From Candidatus Gastranaerophilales bacterium (lineage in GTDB: Bacteria; Cyanobacteriota; Vampirovibrionia; Gastranaerophilales; Gastranaerophilaceae), in assembly GCA_900766355.1 (NCBI GenBank), contig CAAFVD010000009.1, positions 62,001 to 126,000 of the forward strand: a stretch of 64,000 nucleotides of DNA. The letters run 5' to 3'. The notes below the pieces were generated by a model. It was not told where the DNA came from. It ran no database searches and saw nothing but the letters and a program-made list of their open reading frames with translations. Of the stretch, positions 25,760-34,909 are shown piece after piece. The position numbers and the translations under genes were made by a program. How positions within the stretch are numbered: the stretch's first letter is position 1; each line of letters opens with the position of its first letter.

Positions 25760-26783
25760 TTTTACCTCCAAACAATCCCATTTCTATCACTTTTTTACAT
25801 ATTCTGACAGTATTTAATGCAGCACCTATTCTTAAGTTATCAGCTACACACCATAGTGAAATACCGTTTTTCAATGCTAAATTTTTTCTTATTCTACCAA
25901 CATATACAGGATTATTACCACTTGCATCTCTTGTTGTTGGATATTCATAGTTTTCTGGATTATCAATAACCTCTATACCAAAAGAATCCTTCAAGATATT
26001 TCTAACTTCATCAGGCGAAATTTCCTTATCAAATTCAATATCAACTGCTTCGGAGTGACCATTAAACACAGGAACTCTTGCTGCAGTACAAGAAATAGGT
26101 GTTTCTTCTGCTAAATGTAAGATTTTTTTAGTTTCGTTTACAACCTTCATTTCTTCTTTTGTATATCCATTTTCACAGAAAACATCAATTTGAGGAATAA
26201 CATTAAAAGAAATAGGTTTTTTGAAACATTTGTTTTCAAATGGTTTATCTTCTAATGTCGCAATTGTATTTTCTCTTAATTCGTTAATTGCAGCCAACCC
26301 TGCACCACTTACCGCTTGATAAGTAGATACGATTAATCTATTTATTTTTGCTTTTTCATGTAGAGGTTTTAAAACTAACATCAATTGAGATGTTGAGCAG
26401 TTCGGATTTGCAATTATACCTTTATGTTTTTTCAAATCTTCATCATTTACATAAGCAATAACAAGAGGTACATCTTTATCCATTCTAAATGCACTTGAGT
26501 TATCAATAATTAAACCACCACGTTTTACAATTTCAGGTGCAAATTTTTGACTTGTTGAACCGCCAGCTGATGCCATTACAATATCAACCCCATCAAAAGA
26601 TTCTGGTGTTGCTTCTTCTACTGTATATTCTTGACCTTTAAACATAATCTTTGAACCAGCACTTTTGGCACTTGATAAGAATTTTATAGTTTCGTATTCT
26701 ACTCCTAATTCTTCCGTAATTTTTGTAATTTCTCTACCTACAACACCTGTAGCACCTAAAATAGCAATATGCGGTTTTCTCAT
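25752..26783 (-). CDS. asd: Aspartate-semialdehyde dehydrogenase
   Basis: A 343-residue NADP-dependent enzyme converting aspartyl phosphate to aspartate semialdehyde for lysine, diaminopimelate, threonine and methionine. It has the nucleotide-binding GATGVVGREI at residues 9-18, the active-site Cys in NPNCSTSQL, and the catalytic His in RVPVFNGHSEAV. Length is normal. It follows dapB by ~30 bases in the same direction; the two catalyse neighbouring steps towards diaminopimelate, needed for peptidoglycan. Confidence 0.95.
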   Translation of the reverse strand: MRKPHIAILGATGVVGREITKITEELGVEYETIKFLSSAKSAGSKIMFKGQEYTVEEATPESFDGVDIVMASAGGSTSQKFAPEIVKRGGLIIDNSSAFRMDKDVPLVIAYVNDEDLKKHKGIIANPNCSTSQLMLVLKPLHEKAKINRLIVSTYQAVSGAGLAAINELRENTIATLEDKPFENKCFKKPISFNVIPQIDVFCENGYTKEEMKVVNETKKILHLAEETPISCTAARVPVFNGHSEAVDIEFDKEISPDEVRNILKDSFGIEVIDNPENYEYPTTRDASGNNPVYVGRIRKNLALKNGISLWCVADNLRIGAALNTVRICKKVIEMGLFGGKNE

Positions 26784-26813
26784 CTCATTTTCCTTATTCT
26801 TACTAACTACCTA

Positions 26814-27563
26814 TTACATTATATTTTCTAAACCATATATAAACTCTGGTTGTTTTACAACATGTTTTACGGCCATCAAAACTCCTGGCATGTAACATTC
26901 TCTATTCATTGAATCATGTCTAATTTTAAAAGTTTGTCCTGAAGAACCAAACAATACTTCTTGAGATGCAATATATCCTGGCATTCTAACAGAATGAATG
27001 TGAATATCAGAATAAGATATTCCACCTCTTGCACCTTTAATTGTTTCAGTTTCAGGACAGTTTCCTGTAACAAAAGATTTTTCAGAAGCTTCAGACATCA
27101 TTAATGCTGTTTTTACAGCAGTACCTGATGGAGCATCTTTCTTTTGGTTGTGATGAAGTTCAATAATTTCTGCATTATCAAAATACTTTGCAGCCTGTTT
27201 TGCAAACATCATCATCAATACTGCACCAGTTGAAAAATTTGGAGCTATTAAACAAGATACTTTATTCTTTTCTGATAAAGATTTTAAATTTGCAATTTGT
27301 TCATCAGACAACCCTGTTGTACCGATTACAATATTGATTTCATTATTTAAACAATACTGTGCATTTTCATATATACTTTTTGGTTGTGTAAAATCAACCA
27401 AAACATCAATTTTCTGAGCTTTTGAGGCATTTTCTATTGAAGAATATTCTCCATCAACAATATCAATTTGTGCAACTAAATTTAATTCACTATCCTCATT
27501 TACGGCTCTTACAACTTCTTTACCCATTTTGCCATTTGAACCACAAACTGCAACATTAATCAT
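26814..27563 (-). CDS. dapB: 4-hydroxy-tetrahydrodipicolinate reductase
   Basis: A 249-residue enzyme reducing the dapA product with NAD(P)H. Marks are the nucleotide-binding GSNGKMGKEV, the catalytic ELHHNQKKDAPSGTA segment with His and Lys, and the C-terminal RHDSMNRECYMPGVLMA block. AAGGA upstream supports the start. It begins a minus-strand run through asd to fabZ that joins cell-wall and lipid A precursor genes. Confidence 0.95.
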   Translation of the reverse strand: MINVAVCGSNGKMGKEVVRAVNEDSELNLVAQIDIVDGEYSSIENASKAQKIDVLVDFTQPKSIYENAQYCLNNEINIVIGTTGLSDEQIANLKSLSEKNKVSCLIAPNFSTGAVLMMMFAKQAAKYFDNAEIIELHHNQKKDAPSGTAVKTALMMSEASEKSFVTGNCPETETIKGARGGISYSDIHIHSVRMPGYIASQEVLFGSSGQTFKIRHDSMNRECYMPGVLMAVKHVVKQPEFIYGLENIM

Positions 27564-27678
27564 CTGTTTATCCTTCCCATATTATTAGTTTTGTATTTAG
27601 TATTACACAATACTAATAAAATTAAAAGAATATGTTAAATTTATTACGTTTTAAGCTCTATTAATGAAAAATCCTAAA

Positions 27679-28002
27679 CTATTCTTGAGGAACTTCATTC
27701 TTTGCGACTTTATACGCATTATATCCAGTAGCTAAAGCTAAAGCACCTTGCAATATTCTTGCAGGTACAGAACCTGTTTTTGTTTTCAATACTTTTGAAG
27801 CTAGTTTATCCAAAAGTAAACCTACGCTGTACCAACAAAAGCCATTAATACCACCGATAACTAAAGGGTGCATATTTAAGCGTTTTGTACCTCTTAATGG
27901 AATATTTGAAATAGTTGGATTTGGCGGAGTTTTTCGTTCCGTTTTCTCCGATTTCATAAAAGCTATATTACGATTTGAATTTATTACCGAAATATTATTC
28001 AT
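27679..28002 (-). CDS. Small membrane-associated protein of unknown function
   Basis: A 107-residue protein. The first ~45 residues are polar and probably disordered (rich in N, K, P, S), with a SNIPLRG stretch resembling the N-terminal short motif seen in neighbours. Residues ~48-105 hold two hydrophobic helices (PLVIGGINGFCWYSVGLLLD and ILQGALALATGYNAYKVA). AAGGTGTG before the ATG supports the start; an in-frame GTG is three codons upstream. No family recognised. It is divergent from the PRTase-like gene. Confidence 0.6.
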   Translation of the reverse strand: MNNISVINSNRNIAFMKSEKTERKTPPNPTISNIPLRGTKRLNMHPLVIGGINGFCWYSVGLLLDKLASKVLKTKTGSVPARILQGALALATGYNAYKVAKNEVPQE

Positions 28003-28224
28003 AAAACACACCTTTTATTCTACACGTTTATATAAACCATAAATTTAATAAAATTTGCGAGTTTATTAATTTTTTTTAAGATTTTCCGTAAGAAAAAACA
28101 AAAAAAAATATTTTTAAACATTATCTTAAATGCAAACAAAAATAAAACTTACAGTTATGGATTTGGTTAACAGAATAATAAAACAATATATTACACTAAC
28201 CTCTAAAAACATTGGAGGTTCATT

Positions 28225-29949
28225 ATGCTAACCATAAATCTATCTCCACAAACATACGCTATACAAAATACAAAAACTCACAAAAACAATCATAAACTCA
28301 CACATAACAAACAAACTTTTTCAACAAAAGACAATAATATACATTTTCAAGCTCTTAAATCTTATGAAAAAGCACAAAGTATTATGCTTGCAAAAGCAAA
28401 AGCCTGTGCTAAAACACCACGACCAATAACAAAAGAAAGTGCTTCAAAAGAATTTAATGAACTATTCACAGAATACAAACAAGATTTACACGAAACCACA
28501 CTTTCGGATATAGAACTTACGGTCAAAGAACTTGAACAAAAACACCCTAAAAATAAAATTTTATCAACAATGCAACAAGCAACACAATTTGCCAGTATAA
28601 AAAGCATTAAACATATTATCAATCAACTAAATAAAGATAACATCGGAATAATTGGTGATATTTCTAATACAAACCAACCTGAATTTGTAAAAAACAATTT
28701 TGGATTAAATATGACTCTACATTACTTAATACAAAAAAAGAAAATGGGAGATTTATCTGGAAATAATAATGCAATATTTCTAGACAAGAATAAACTTGCA
28801 CAACTAAAAGAAAACTCTATAAAGAATCCATCTGACATAAAAAATTTAATTCAAAACAAAAAAAATAAATTTTATATTTTATCAGGTTTCGACAATGGTA
28901 TTAATTTTTTAAATAGAAATAAAAACCTGTCTGAAAATACTAAAGAAATCATATCAAAAGGTAATATTGATACCGATATAATCAATCAAGCCAAAGAATT
29001 AGGAATCAAACCAATTGTCATAAAAAATAAAAACGAAGCAACAACAAAAAGCATATACGAGCAAATGCGCCCTGAGCAAATGTCAAAAGACGAACTAAAC
29101 GCTGTAATAGATGCCAGTATTATTAAGTTAAGAATTCCAAATGCTAATGCTCAAAGTAATGTAAAAACTGACACTATTAAATATTTACATAACAACCTGC
29201 TTGTTGTTAGTCCTGAATCTATGTCTGATGGATTTGCTAATATGCATCAAAACATTATCAAATTCAACAAATCTATTAACAAAAGTGAAAAAGACTTATT
29301 ATTTTGTATCCCTGATTCAGAAAAAAGCTATGGATTAATTAATCACCAATATCAACTAACAAACAATATTGATAAAAATAAATTTACTGATATTGAAACA
29401 ATTCTAGAGAATATTAATTCTCCAAAACTTAAAAATAAAACAATTGTATTCCTTGACGATTGCGCCATTTCAGGGGAGTCAATGACTGACAACTTTTTCC
29501 CTTTTGCCGAAAGAATGGATAGTGTTAATCAGCAAAATATCAATTTTATTTATGCACCTCTTTTAGTAACAACAAAGGGAACTAATAAAATTCAAGAAGT
29601 ACTTTATAAAAACAACCGAAAACAAGATAAAATCTTATTTCACAAACAAATAAACAATAATTGGGAAAAAGATATAGAAAACCCAAATCTTCTTAGCCAT
29701 GTATTAGGGAAAACAGCATTTGGCTATCAATGGCAATATAATGAAAAGCCTTGTGTAATCTTTCCATATATGGCACCCGACAACAACTGTAGTTTTGCTG
29801 CAAACATTGCACTATTGCACGATATAAACCATAACCAATGCAACACAAACGAATACCTATTTAGAATAAAATCAGGCACAATAGACACATATTCAATATC
29901 TAGCCTGTCAAAAAAGCTATTAGAGGAATCAAAAAATGTTAACGATTAA
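28225..29949 (+). CDS. Phosphoribosyltransferase-like protein A (undescribed family)
   Basis: A 574-residue protein without signal peptide. The first ~45 residues are polar and end in NIHFQAL, followed by a long helical region. Shared blocks with its downstream paralogue are TMQQATQFAS (~115-124), ILSGFDNGINFLNRNKNL (~218-235) and MRPEQMSKDELNA (~281-293). The C-terminal part has IPDSEKSYGLI (362-372), then LDDCAISGES at 410-419 after a hydrophobic strand, and FPYMAPDNN at 513-521. Hydrophobic strand plus Asp-Asp plus a Ser/Gly-rich loop is the layout of the PRPP-binding motif of type I phosphoribosyltransferases. Activity is therefore an inference. GGAGG six bases upstream fixes the start. 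The paralogue overlaps it by 14 bases. Confidence 0.72.
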   Translation: MLTINLSPQTYAIQNTKTHKNNHKLTHNKQTFSTKDNNIHFQALKSYEKAQSIMLAKAKACAKTPRPITKESASKEFNELFTEYKQDLHETTLSDIELTVKELEQKHPKNKILSTMQQATQFASIKSIKHIINQLNKDNIGIIGDISNTNQPEFVKNNFGLNMTLHYLIQKKKMGDLSGNNNAIFLDKNKLAQLKENSIKNPSDIKNLIQNKKNKFYILSGFDNGINFLNRNKNLSENTKEIISKGNIDTDIINQAKELGIKPIVIKNKNEATTKSIYEQMRPEQMSKDELNAVIDASIIKLRIPNANAQSNVKTDTIKYLHNNLLVVSPESMSDGFANMHQNIIKFNKSINKSEKDLLFCIPDSEKSYGLINHQYQLTNNIDKNKFTDIETILENINSPKLKNKTIVFLDDCAISGESMTDNFFPFAERMDSVNQQNINFIYAPLLVTTKGTNKIQEVLYKNNRKQDKILFHKQINNNWEKDIENPNLLSHVLGKTAFGYQWQYNEKPCVIFPYMAPDNNCSFAANIALLHDINHNQCNTNEYLFRIKSGTIDTYSISSLSKKLLEESKNVND

Positions 29950-31630
29950 TCAAACAAACATATCAAACAATTATTATAACAATATAAAAACAAACAAAAA
30001 AGTTACCACAAATACAATTATATCAAACAACCAACTTACTAAATCGGCTACAAATTTCAAAGGTATATGGTGGACTCGTCCTCAAAACATAGCAAACACT
30101 CAAAAGATAAATAAAATCATACCTTTTAGAGAATCTGCATTAGCACAATTTGATAAAGTTTATACAAATTATCACAACTCTTTAAATGAAGTTTCCATAG
30201 AGGACATAAAAAATGCGGTTACAAACATTGAAAAAACAACCGATTATCCTAGAGAAAAAATATTGGCTACAATGCAACAAGCTACACAATTTGCAAACTT
30301 GAGAAGTCTTGATTTAGTAATAAAAAAACTTAAAAAAAATGATATCCTAAATGTCGGTGCAATAATGCACCAAAACTATCTCACAGAGAATATGTTTGGA
30401 CTTAATAGATCTTTAAATTATTTAATTACACAAAAACAAATGGGTAGTTTGCATGGTGAAGATAATGCAGTTTTTCTTGATAAAAATAAAATTGAACAAA
30501 TAAAAAATTGTAATGATAGTCTTAAAGAGTTAAAATATAACAACTACAAAAATATCAAATTTTTTGTATTATCTGGATTTGAAGACGGAATAAATTTTTT
30601 GAATAGAAACAAAAATCTTGAAGAAACTACTCGAGAATTATTAGCACAAAAAGATATAGATGAAAAAATTCTTAAAGAAACGAAAGCTCTTGGCATAGAA
30701 CCAATTATAATCAAAAACGAGCAAGAACCAACTATTGAAAACATCTATAACCAAATGCGTCCTGAACAAATGAGTAAAAAAGAACTTAATGCTACAATAG
30801 ATGCGACACTATTTGATAGAATATCTGAACAAGATAAAAGGTGTGATGTAAAAAGCGATGTAATTCAACATTTAGATAATGCTCTAATGGTTTTTACTCC
30901 AGAATCTATAGCTAAAAATTTAAGCGAAATACATAAAAATATTATTGATTTTAACAAAGCTCAAGGTAAACAAAAGGAAGATATTTTATACATACTTCCT
31001 ACAGAAAAAAAGAGCTATAATCTAATTACACATCAATATCAATTAGTAAACGATATACCTCAAAACAGAATTTCTGATTTTATTGATTTAAATTTAAGGA
31101 GCAAAGATTCACAAAATAAAACTTTTGTTATTCTTGACGATAATACAATTTCAGGAGAATCTTTAACTGAAAGTCTTATGGATTTATATAAATATAAAAG
31201 CTCTTTAGAAAAACATAACAATAATATTATTATAGCTCCCATCTTCTCAACTGAAGAAGGAATTAATGCAATAAATAAATATATAAATAATAATAATCGA
31301 CAATCTAAAGATATTTTAATAACAAACCAAAAACAACATAAAGCTTGGAATGCTAATATTAAAGATGAAAATTCTTTAAATCTCGCATTAGGAAGTACTT
31401 TTTATGATTTTTATAATCCTTATCCTAAAAAACCTTGCTTAATTTTCCCATACATGGCTCCAGATAATAATAGTGAATTTGCAGCAAATATCGCCCTGCT
31501 ACATAATGTAAACTATAGATTAACAGGTGCTACTAGAGGATTTCATACAGATTGCATAAAATCATACAGTAGGGATTGTACTTATATTGCTGACTCTATT
31601 AAAGAAATATTAAACTCGGATTCTAAATAA
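29936..31630 (+). CDS. Phosphoribosyltransferase-like protein B (paralogue of A)
   Basis: A 564-residue paralogue of the preceding gene, sharing MLTIN at the N-terminus, TMQQATQFAN, VLSGFEDGINFLNRNKNL, MRPEQMSKKELNA, LPTEKKSYNLITHQYQL and FPYMAPDNN (504-512). The PRPP-loop-like motif is ILDDNTISGES (399-409); the Cys after Asp-Asp in A is Asn here. The N-terminus carries NFKG at 40-43. GAGG eight bases before the ATG lies inside the upstream gene, and the 14-base overlap implies coupled translation. A tandem duplication followed by divergence is the simplest origin. Function unknown; an enzyme using PRPP or a related ribose phosphate is the working inference. Confidence 0.72.
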   Translation: MLTINQTNISNNYYNNIKTNKKVTTNTIISNNQLTKSATNFKGIWWTRPQNIANTQKINKIIPFRESALAQFDKVYTNYHNSLNEVSIEDIKNAVTNIEKTTDYPREKILATMQQATQFANLRSLDLVIKKLKKNDILNVGAIMHQNYLTENMFGLNRSLNYLITQKQMGSLHGEDNAVFLDKNKIEQIKNCNDSLKELKYNNYKNIKFFVLSGFEDGINFLNRNKNLEETTRELLAQKDIDEKILKETKALGIEPIIIKNEQEPTIENIYNQMRPEQMSKKELNATIDATLFDRISEQDKRCDVKSDVIQHLDNALMVFTPESIAKNLSEIHKNIIDFNKAQGKQKEDILYILPTEKKSYNLITHQYQLVNDIPQNRISDFIDLNLRSKDSQNKTFVILDDNTISGESLTESLMDLYKYKSSLEKHNNNIIIAPIFSTEEGINAINKYINNNNRQSKDILITNQKQHKAWNANIKDENSLNLALGSTFYDFYNPYPKKPCLIFPYMAPDNNSEFAANIALLHNVNYRLTGATRGFHTDCIKSYSRDCTYIADSIKEILNSDSK

Positions 31631-31638
31631 AAACTAAA

Positions 31639-32934
31639 CTAAAGAGCAAATTTTTCAAAAATAGCATCTATATTCTGTAGATATTTTTCTCTATCAAAAC
31701 ATTCTTCAATTTCATCATTGGTTAGCAATTTAGTAACTTCTTTATCAGATTCTAAATTTTTCTTGAAATCACCATTATTTTCAAACGCATCAAGTGCGTG
31801 TTTTTGAACTATTCTATACGCATCTTCTCTTGTTAAGCCTTTTTCTACAAGAGTTAGAAGAACTTTTTGAGAATAAACAATACCTCCGAAAAGATTTGAA
31901 TTCTTTTCCATATTATTTTCTTTGATTACTAGATTTTTTAAAACATTATTTAACCTAGTTAACATAAAATCCACCAATTCTAATGAATCAGGGAATATAA
32001 TACGTTCTGTTGAACTATGTGAAATATCTCTTTCATGCCATAATGCAATATTTTCCATTGCAGCCAAAGAATTACTTCTTACAACTCTTGCCAATCCACA
32101 TAAATTTTCACACAAAACAGGATTTTTCTTATGAGGCATAGCAGATGAACCTTTTTGATTTTTTCCAAACCCTTCCTCAACCTCATGAACCTCTGTTCTT
32201 TGAAGATGCCTAATTTCAACGGCTACCTGTTCTATTGTTGAAGCTATTAAAGACAATGATTGCATATAATCAGCATGAATATCTCGTGCAATTATTTGTG
32301 TTGATATTCTTGCTGGTTCTAAATTTAAGGTTTCACAAGTTAAAGTTTCTATATCCATAGGAACATTACTATAAGTTCCTACAGGCCCTGAAATTTGACC
32401 TTTGTTGATATTTTTTACCGAATATTTGAACTTATCATAAACTCTTTCAAATATATCTAACCAACTCAAAACCTTTACACCAAATGTCATAACCTCAGCA
32501 TGAACACCATGAGAACGTCCAATACAAACAGTATGTTTATATTTTTTTGCCATATCTCTCATAGTATCCAAAAGATTTTCAAATTTTTGTTCAATAATAA
32601 CAGAAGAATCTTTTATCTGTAAGGCAAATGCCGTATCAATAACATCTGAACTCGTAAGCCCCATATGAATATATTGTGCCAATTCTTCACCAACGGTTTC
32701 ATTTATATTGGTCAAAAATGCTATAACATCATGTCGAACTTCAGCTTCTATTTCTGCAATTCTATCCAAATCAAAAGATGCAAAAGCTTTGATTTTTTCT
32801 AATGCGTCTTTTGGAACTCTACCTAGTTTTGAATAAGCCTCACACACTGCAATTTCAACCTTCAAATAATATGAAAATTTTGATTGCAAATCCCAAATTG
32901 CTTTCATTTCTGGTAAAGAATATCTATCAATCAT
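31639..32934 (-). CDS. purB: Adenylosuccinate lyase
   Basis: A 431-residue fumarase/aspartase-superfamily enzyme acting twice in purine synthesis (SAICAR to AICAR and adenylosuccinate to AMP). The superfamily signature SSAMPHKKNP is intact, HMGLTSSDVIDTA and GRSHGVHAEVMTFG blocks are present, and the length matches the bacterial short form. It ends nine bases from the convergent PRTase-like gene B and is followed upstream by trxA on the same strand with a 13-base gap, so the two may be co-transcribed. Confidence 0.96.
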   Translation of the reverse strand: MIDRYSLPEMKAIWDLQSKFSYYLKVEIAVCEAYSKLGRVPKDALEKIKAFASFDLDRIAEIEAEVRHDVIAFLTNINETVGEELAQYIHMGLTSSDVIDTAFALQIKDSSVIIEQKFENLLDTMRDMAKKYKHTVCIGRSHGVHAEVMTFGVKVLSWLDIFERVYDKFKYSVKNINKGQISGPVGTYSNVPMDIETLTCETLNLEPARISTQIIARDIHADYMQSLSLIASTIEQVAVEIRHLQRTEVHEVEEGFGKNQKGSSAMPHKKNPVLCENLCGLARVVRSNSLAAMENIALWHERDISHSSTERIIFPDSLELVDFMLTRLNNVLKNLVIKENNMEKNSNLFGGIVYSQKVLLTLVEKGLTREDAYRIVQKHALDAFENNGDFKKNLESDKEVTKLLTNDEIEECFDREKYLQNIDAIFEKFAL

Positions 32935-32947
32935 ATTTAACTCTCTA

Positions 32948-33265
32948 TTATAAATGTTTTTCTATATTATTAATTATTGCAGATTTTGGAATAAGTCCAG
33001 ACATTCTTTCTACTGGCTCTCCATTTTTGAAAACCAAAAGAGTTGGCAGACCACTTACCAAAAATTGTTTCAATATATCCAAATTCTCATCAGCATTAAC
33101 TTTTACAAGCTTCATTTTGCCTTCAAAAGTTTCTTCTAATTCTTCTAAAACAGGTCCTAATTTACGGCAAGGCCCACACCAAGGAGCCCAAAAATCAGCA
33201 ACTATAACGCCTTGAGCCTTTAAAATTTCTTTTTCTAAATTATCTTTATTTATATCAATTGCCAT
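32948..33265 (-). CDS. trxA: Thioredoxin
   Basis: A 105-residue thioredoxin with the redox site WAPWCGPCRK, the buried Asp in VIVADFWAPW and the cis-Pro in VSGLPTLLVFKNG. It reduces protein disulfides in the cytoplasm and serves as donor to ribonucleotide reductase and others. Length and all key residues are canonical. It lies just upstream of purB on the same strand. Confidence 0.96.
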   Translation of the reverse strand: MAIDINKDNLEKEILKAQGVIVADFWAPWCGPCRKLGPVLEELEETFEGKMKLVKVNADENLDILKQFLVSGLPTLLVFKNGEPVERMSGLIPKSAIINNIEKHL

Positions 33266-33373
33266 AATTATAACCTCTTAATGTTTTAATTTTAACGTAT
33301 ACATTTTAGCATATATATTTTTTTCATGCTATTATTCTAGTATACTTATTATCAAGAGAGAAAGATGAATTAA

Positions 33374-34291
33374 ATGCCTAGAAAAAAAGTTGTAGAAATA
33401 GTATTAGACACAGAAACAACAGGTCTAGATTATACAAAAGAAAGAATTATCGAATTTGCAGCAGTAAGACTTGAAAATGGAAAAGTAAAAGATACCTATC
33501 AAACTCTTATCAATCCTGAACAACATATCAGAAAATCAAGTATTGCAATTCATGGAATAACAGAGGATATGGTTGCAGATGCACCAAAAGAAAGCGAAAT
33601 ACTAGGAGAAATTTTAGATTTTATTGGAGATGCTCCTATAGTTGCTCATAATGCAATTTTTGATTATTCTTTTTTAAACGAAGCTTGCAAAAGAGTTTTT
33701 AAGAAAAAATTTGAAAACGAAAGAATTGATTCTCAACAAATGTTTAAAGAGATTTGTCCAGATTTAGAATCTCATGGATTAGCAGCTTTAACAGAAAAAT
33801 TTCATGTTGATTTAGAAAACCATCATAGAGCTATGGCTGATGCAATGGGTCTTGCTCTTGCATATCCAAAGCTTAAAAAACTTTATTTGCAAAAATACGA
33901 TTGGCAAACTAAACAACTAGAAAATATTGATTACTTGTTTGAAAGATTTTTAAGAATTCAACAAAGTGTTCAAACTATGCAATCTGAATTGCAAGATTTG
34001 AAATCAATATTCAAACTACACTTTGAGTTAGGTGGAGAACCAATTTCAGCAGAGTCTGGAGAAACTATGGTTTATCAATCTAAACATTCTTTTGGATACA
34101 AATTTTCTGAAATAAAAGATGTTTTAGAGGAATTAGGAGCATTAGACAAAGCTGTAAAACTTAATACAGGTTTTATTGATAGACTTTGTAACGGTTTAAG
34201 TTTATCTGACGAAAGCAGAAAAAAAATAAGAGAAGCTCGCAGAGAGTTATCAGAAACTAGAAACTTGCAGGTTCTAAAACCTGGACATTAA
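33374..34291 (+). CDS. DnaQ-family 3'-5' exonuclease (DNA polymerase III epsilon-like)
   Basis: A 305-residue protein. Residues ~5-175 are a DEDDh exonuclease domain: LDTETTGLD (Asp, Glu), HNAIFDYSFL (Asp), and HHRAMADAMG (His and final Asp). The HGITEDMVADAP block is typical of PolC/DnaQ-type exonucleases. Residues ~180-305 are a helical extension without recognised motifs. It may be the proofreading subunit or a stand-alone exonuclease; the extension makes a simple DnaQ uncertain. It is divergent from trxA and 12 bases upstream of leuD. Confidence 0.87.
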   Translation: MPRKKVVEIVLDTETTGLDYTKERIIEFAAVRLENGKVKDTYQTLINPEQHIRKSSIAIHGITEDMVADAPKESEILGEILDFIGDAPIVAHNAIFDYSFLNEACKRVFKKKFENERIDSQQMFKEICPDLESHGLAALTEKFHVDLENHHRAMADAMGLALAYPKLKKLYLQKYDWQTKQLENIDYLFERFLRIQQSVQTMQSELQDLKSIFKLHFELGGEPISAESGETMVYQSKHSFGYKFSEIKDVLEELGALDKAVKLNTGFIDRLCNGLSLSDESRKKIREARRELSETRNLQVLKPGH

Positions 34292-34303
34292 AAAGGAGAG
34301 ATT

Positions 34304-34795
34304 ATGAAAGGTAAAGCTTTCAAATTCGGAGATAATATTTCAACAGACCATATTGCACCAGGAAGATTGTTTCACCTTCGTTCTAACCTTCCTGAATTTG
34401 CAAAACACGTATTAGAAGATGCAGACCCGAATTTTGCATCGACTATGCAAAAGGGAGATTTTGTTGTTGCCGGAAACAATTTTGGACTTGGCTCTTCAAG
34501 AGAACATGCACCACAAATAATCAAAATTGCTGGAGTTGGGGCAGTATTAGCAAAATCTTTTGCAAGAATTTTTTATAGAAATGCTATAAATATTGGATTA
34601 CTTGCTATTGAATGTGATACAGATGGCATTGATGCAGGTGATGAACTCGACCTAGATATCGAAAAAGGTATATTAAACAATCTAACAAAAGGTACAATTA
34701 CTCAGATTGAACCACTACCTCCTGTAATGATAAAACTTTTAAATGATGGCGGTTTGGTTGAACACATCAAGAAAAACGGTGATTTCAATTTATAA
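34304..34795 (+). CDS. leuD: 3-isopropylmalate dehydratase small subunit
   Basis: A 163-residue swivel-domain subunit of the aconitase superfamily. It has FGDNISTDHIAPGR, the GNNFGLGSSREHAP active-site block and KSFARIFYRNAINIGL. With LeuC it isomerises 2- to 3-isopropylmalate in leucine synthesis; related small subunits serve homoaconitase. LeuC is not in the window. AAGGAG sits before the ATG. It follows the exonuclease gene closely, apparently by chance of gene order rather than shared function. Confidence 0.92.
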   Translation: MKGKAFKFGDNISTDHIAPGRLFHLRSNLPEFAKHVLEDADPNFASTMQKGDFVVAGNNFGLGSSREHAPQIIKIAGVGAVLAKSFARIFYRNAINIGLLAIECDTDGIDAGDELDLDIEKGILNNLTKGTITQIEPLPPVMIKLLNDGGLVEHIKKNGDFNL

Positions 34796-34909
34796 AAACA
34801 CGTAATCTCAAAAAACATTACTTTTTGTAAAGATATCATAATTTATCCTAAAGAAATTTCAAAACTTACCGTAACCACATGTAACTAAACATGTTAAAGG
34901 AATAAGTAA

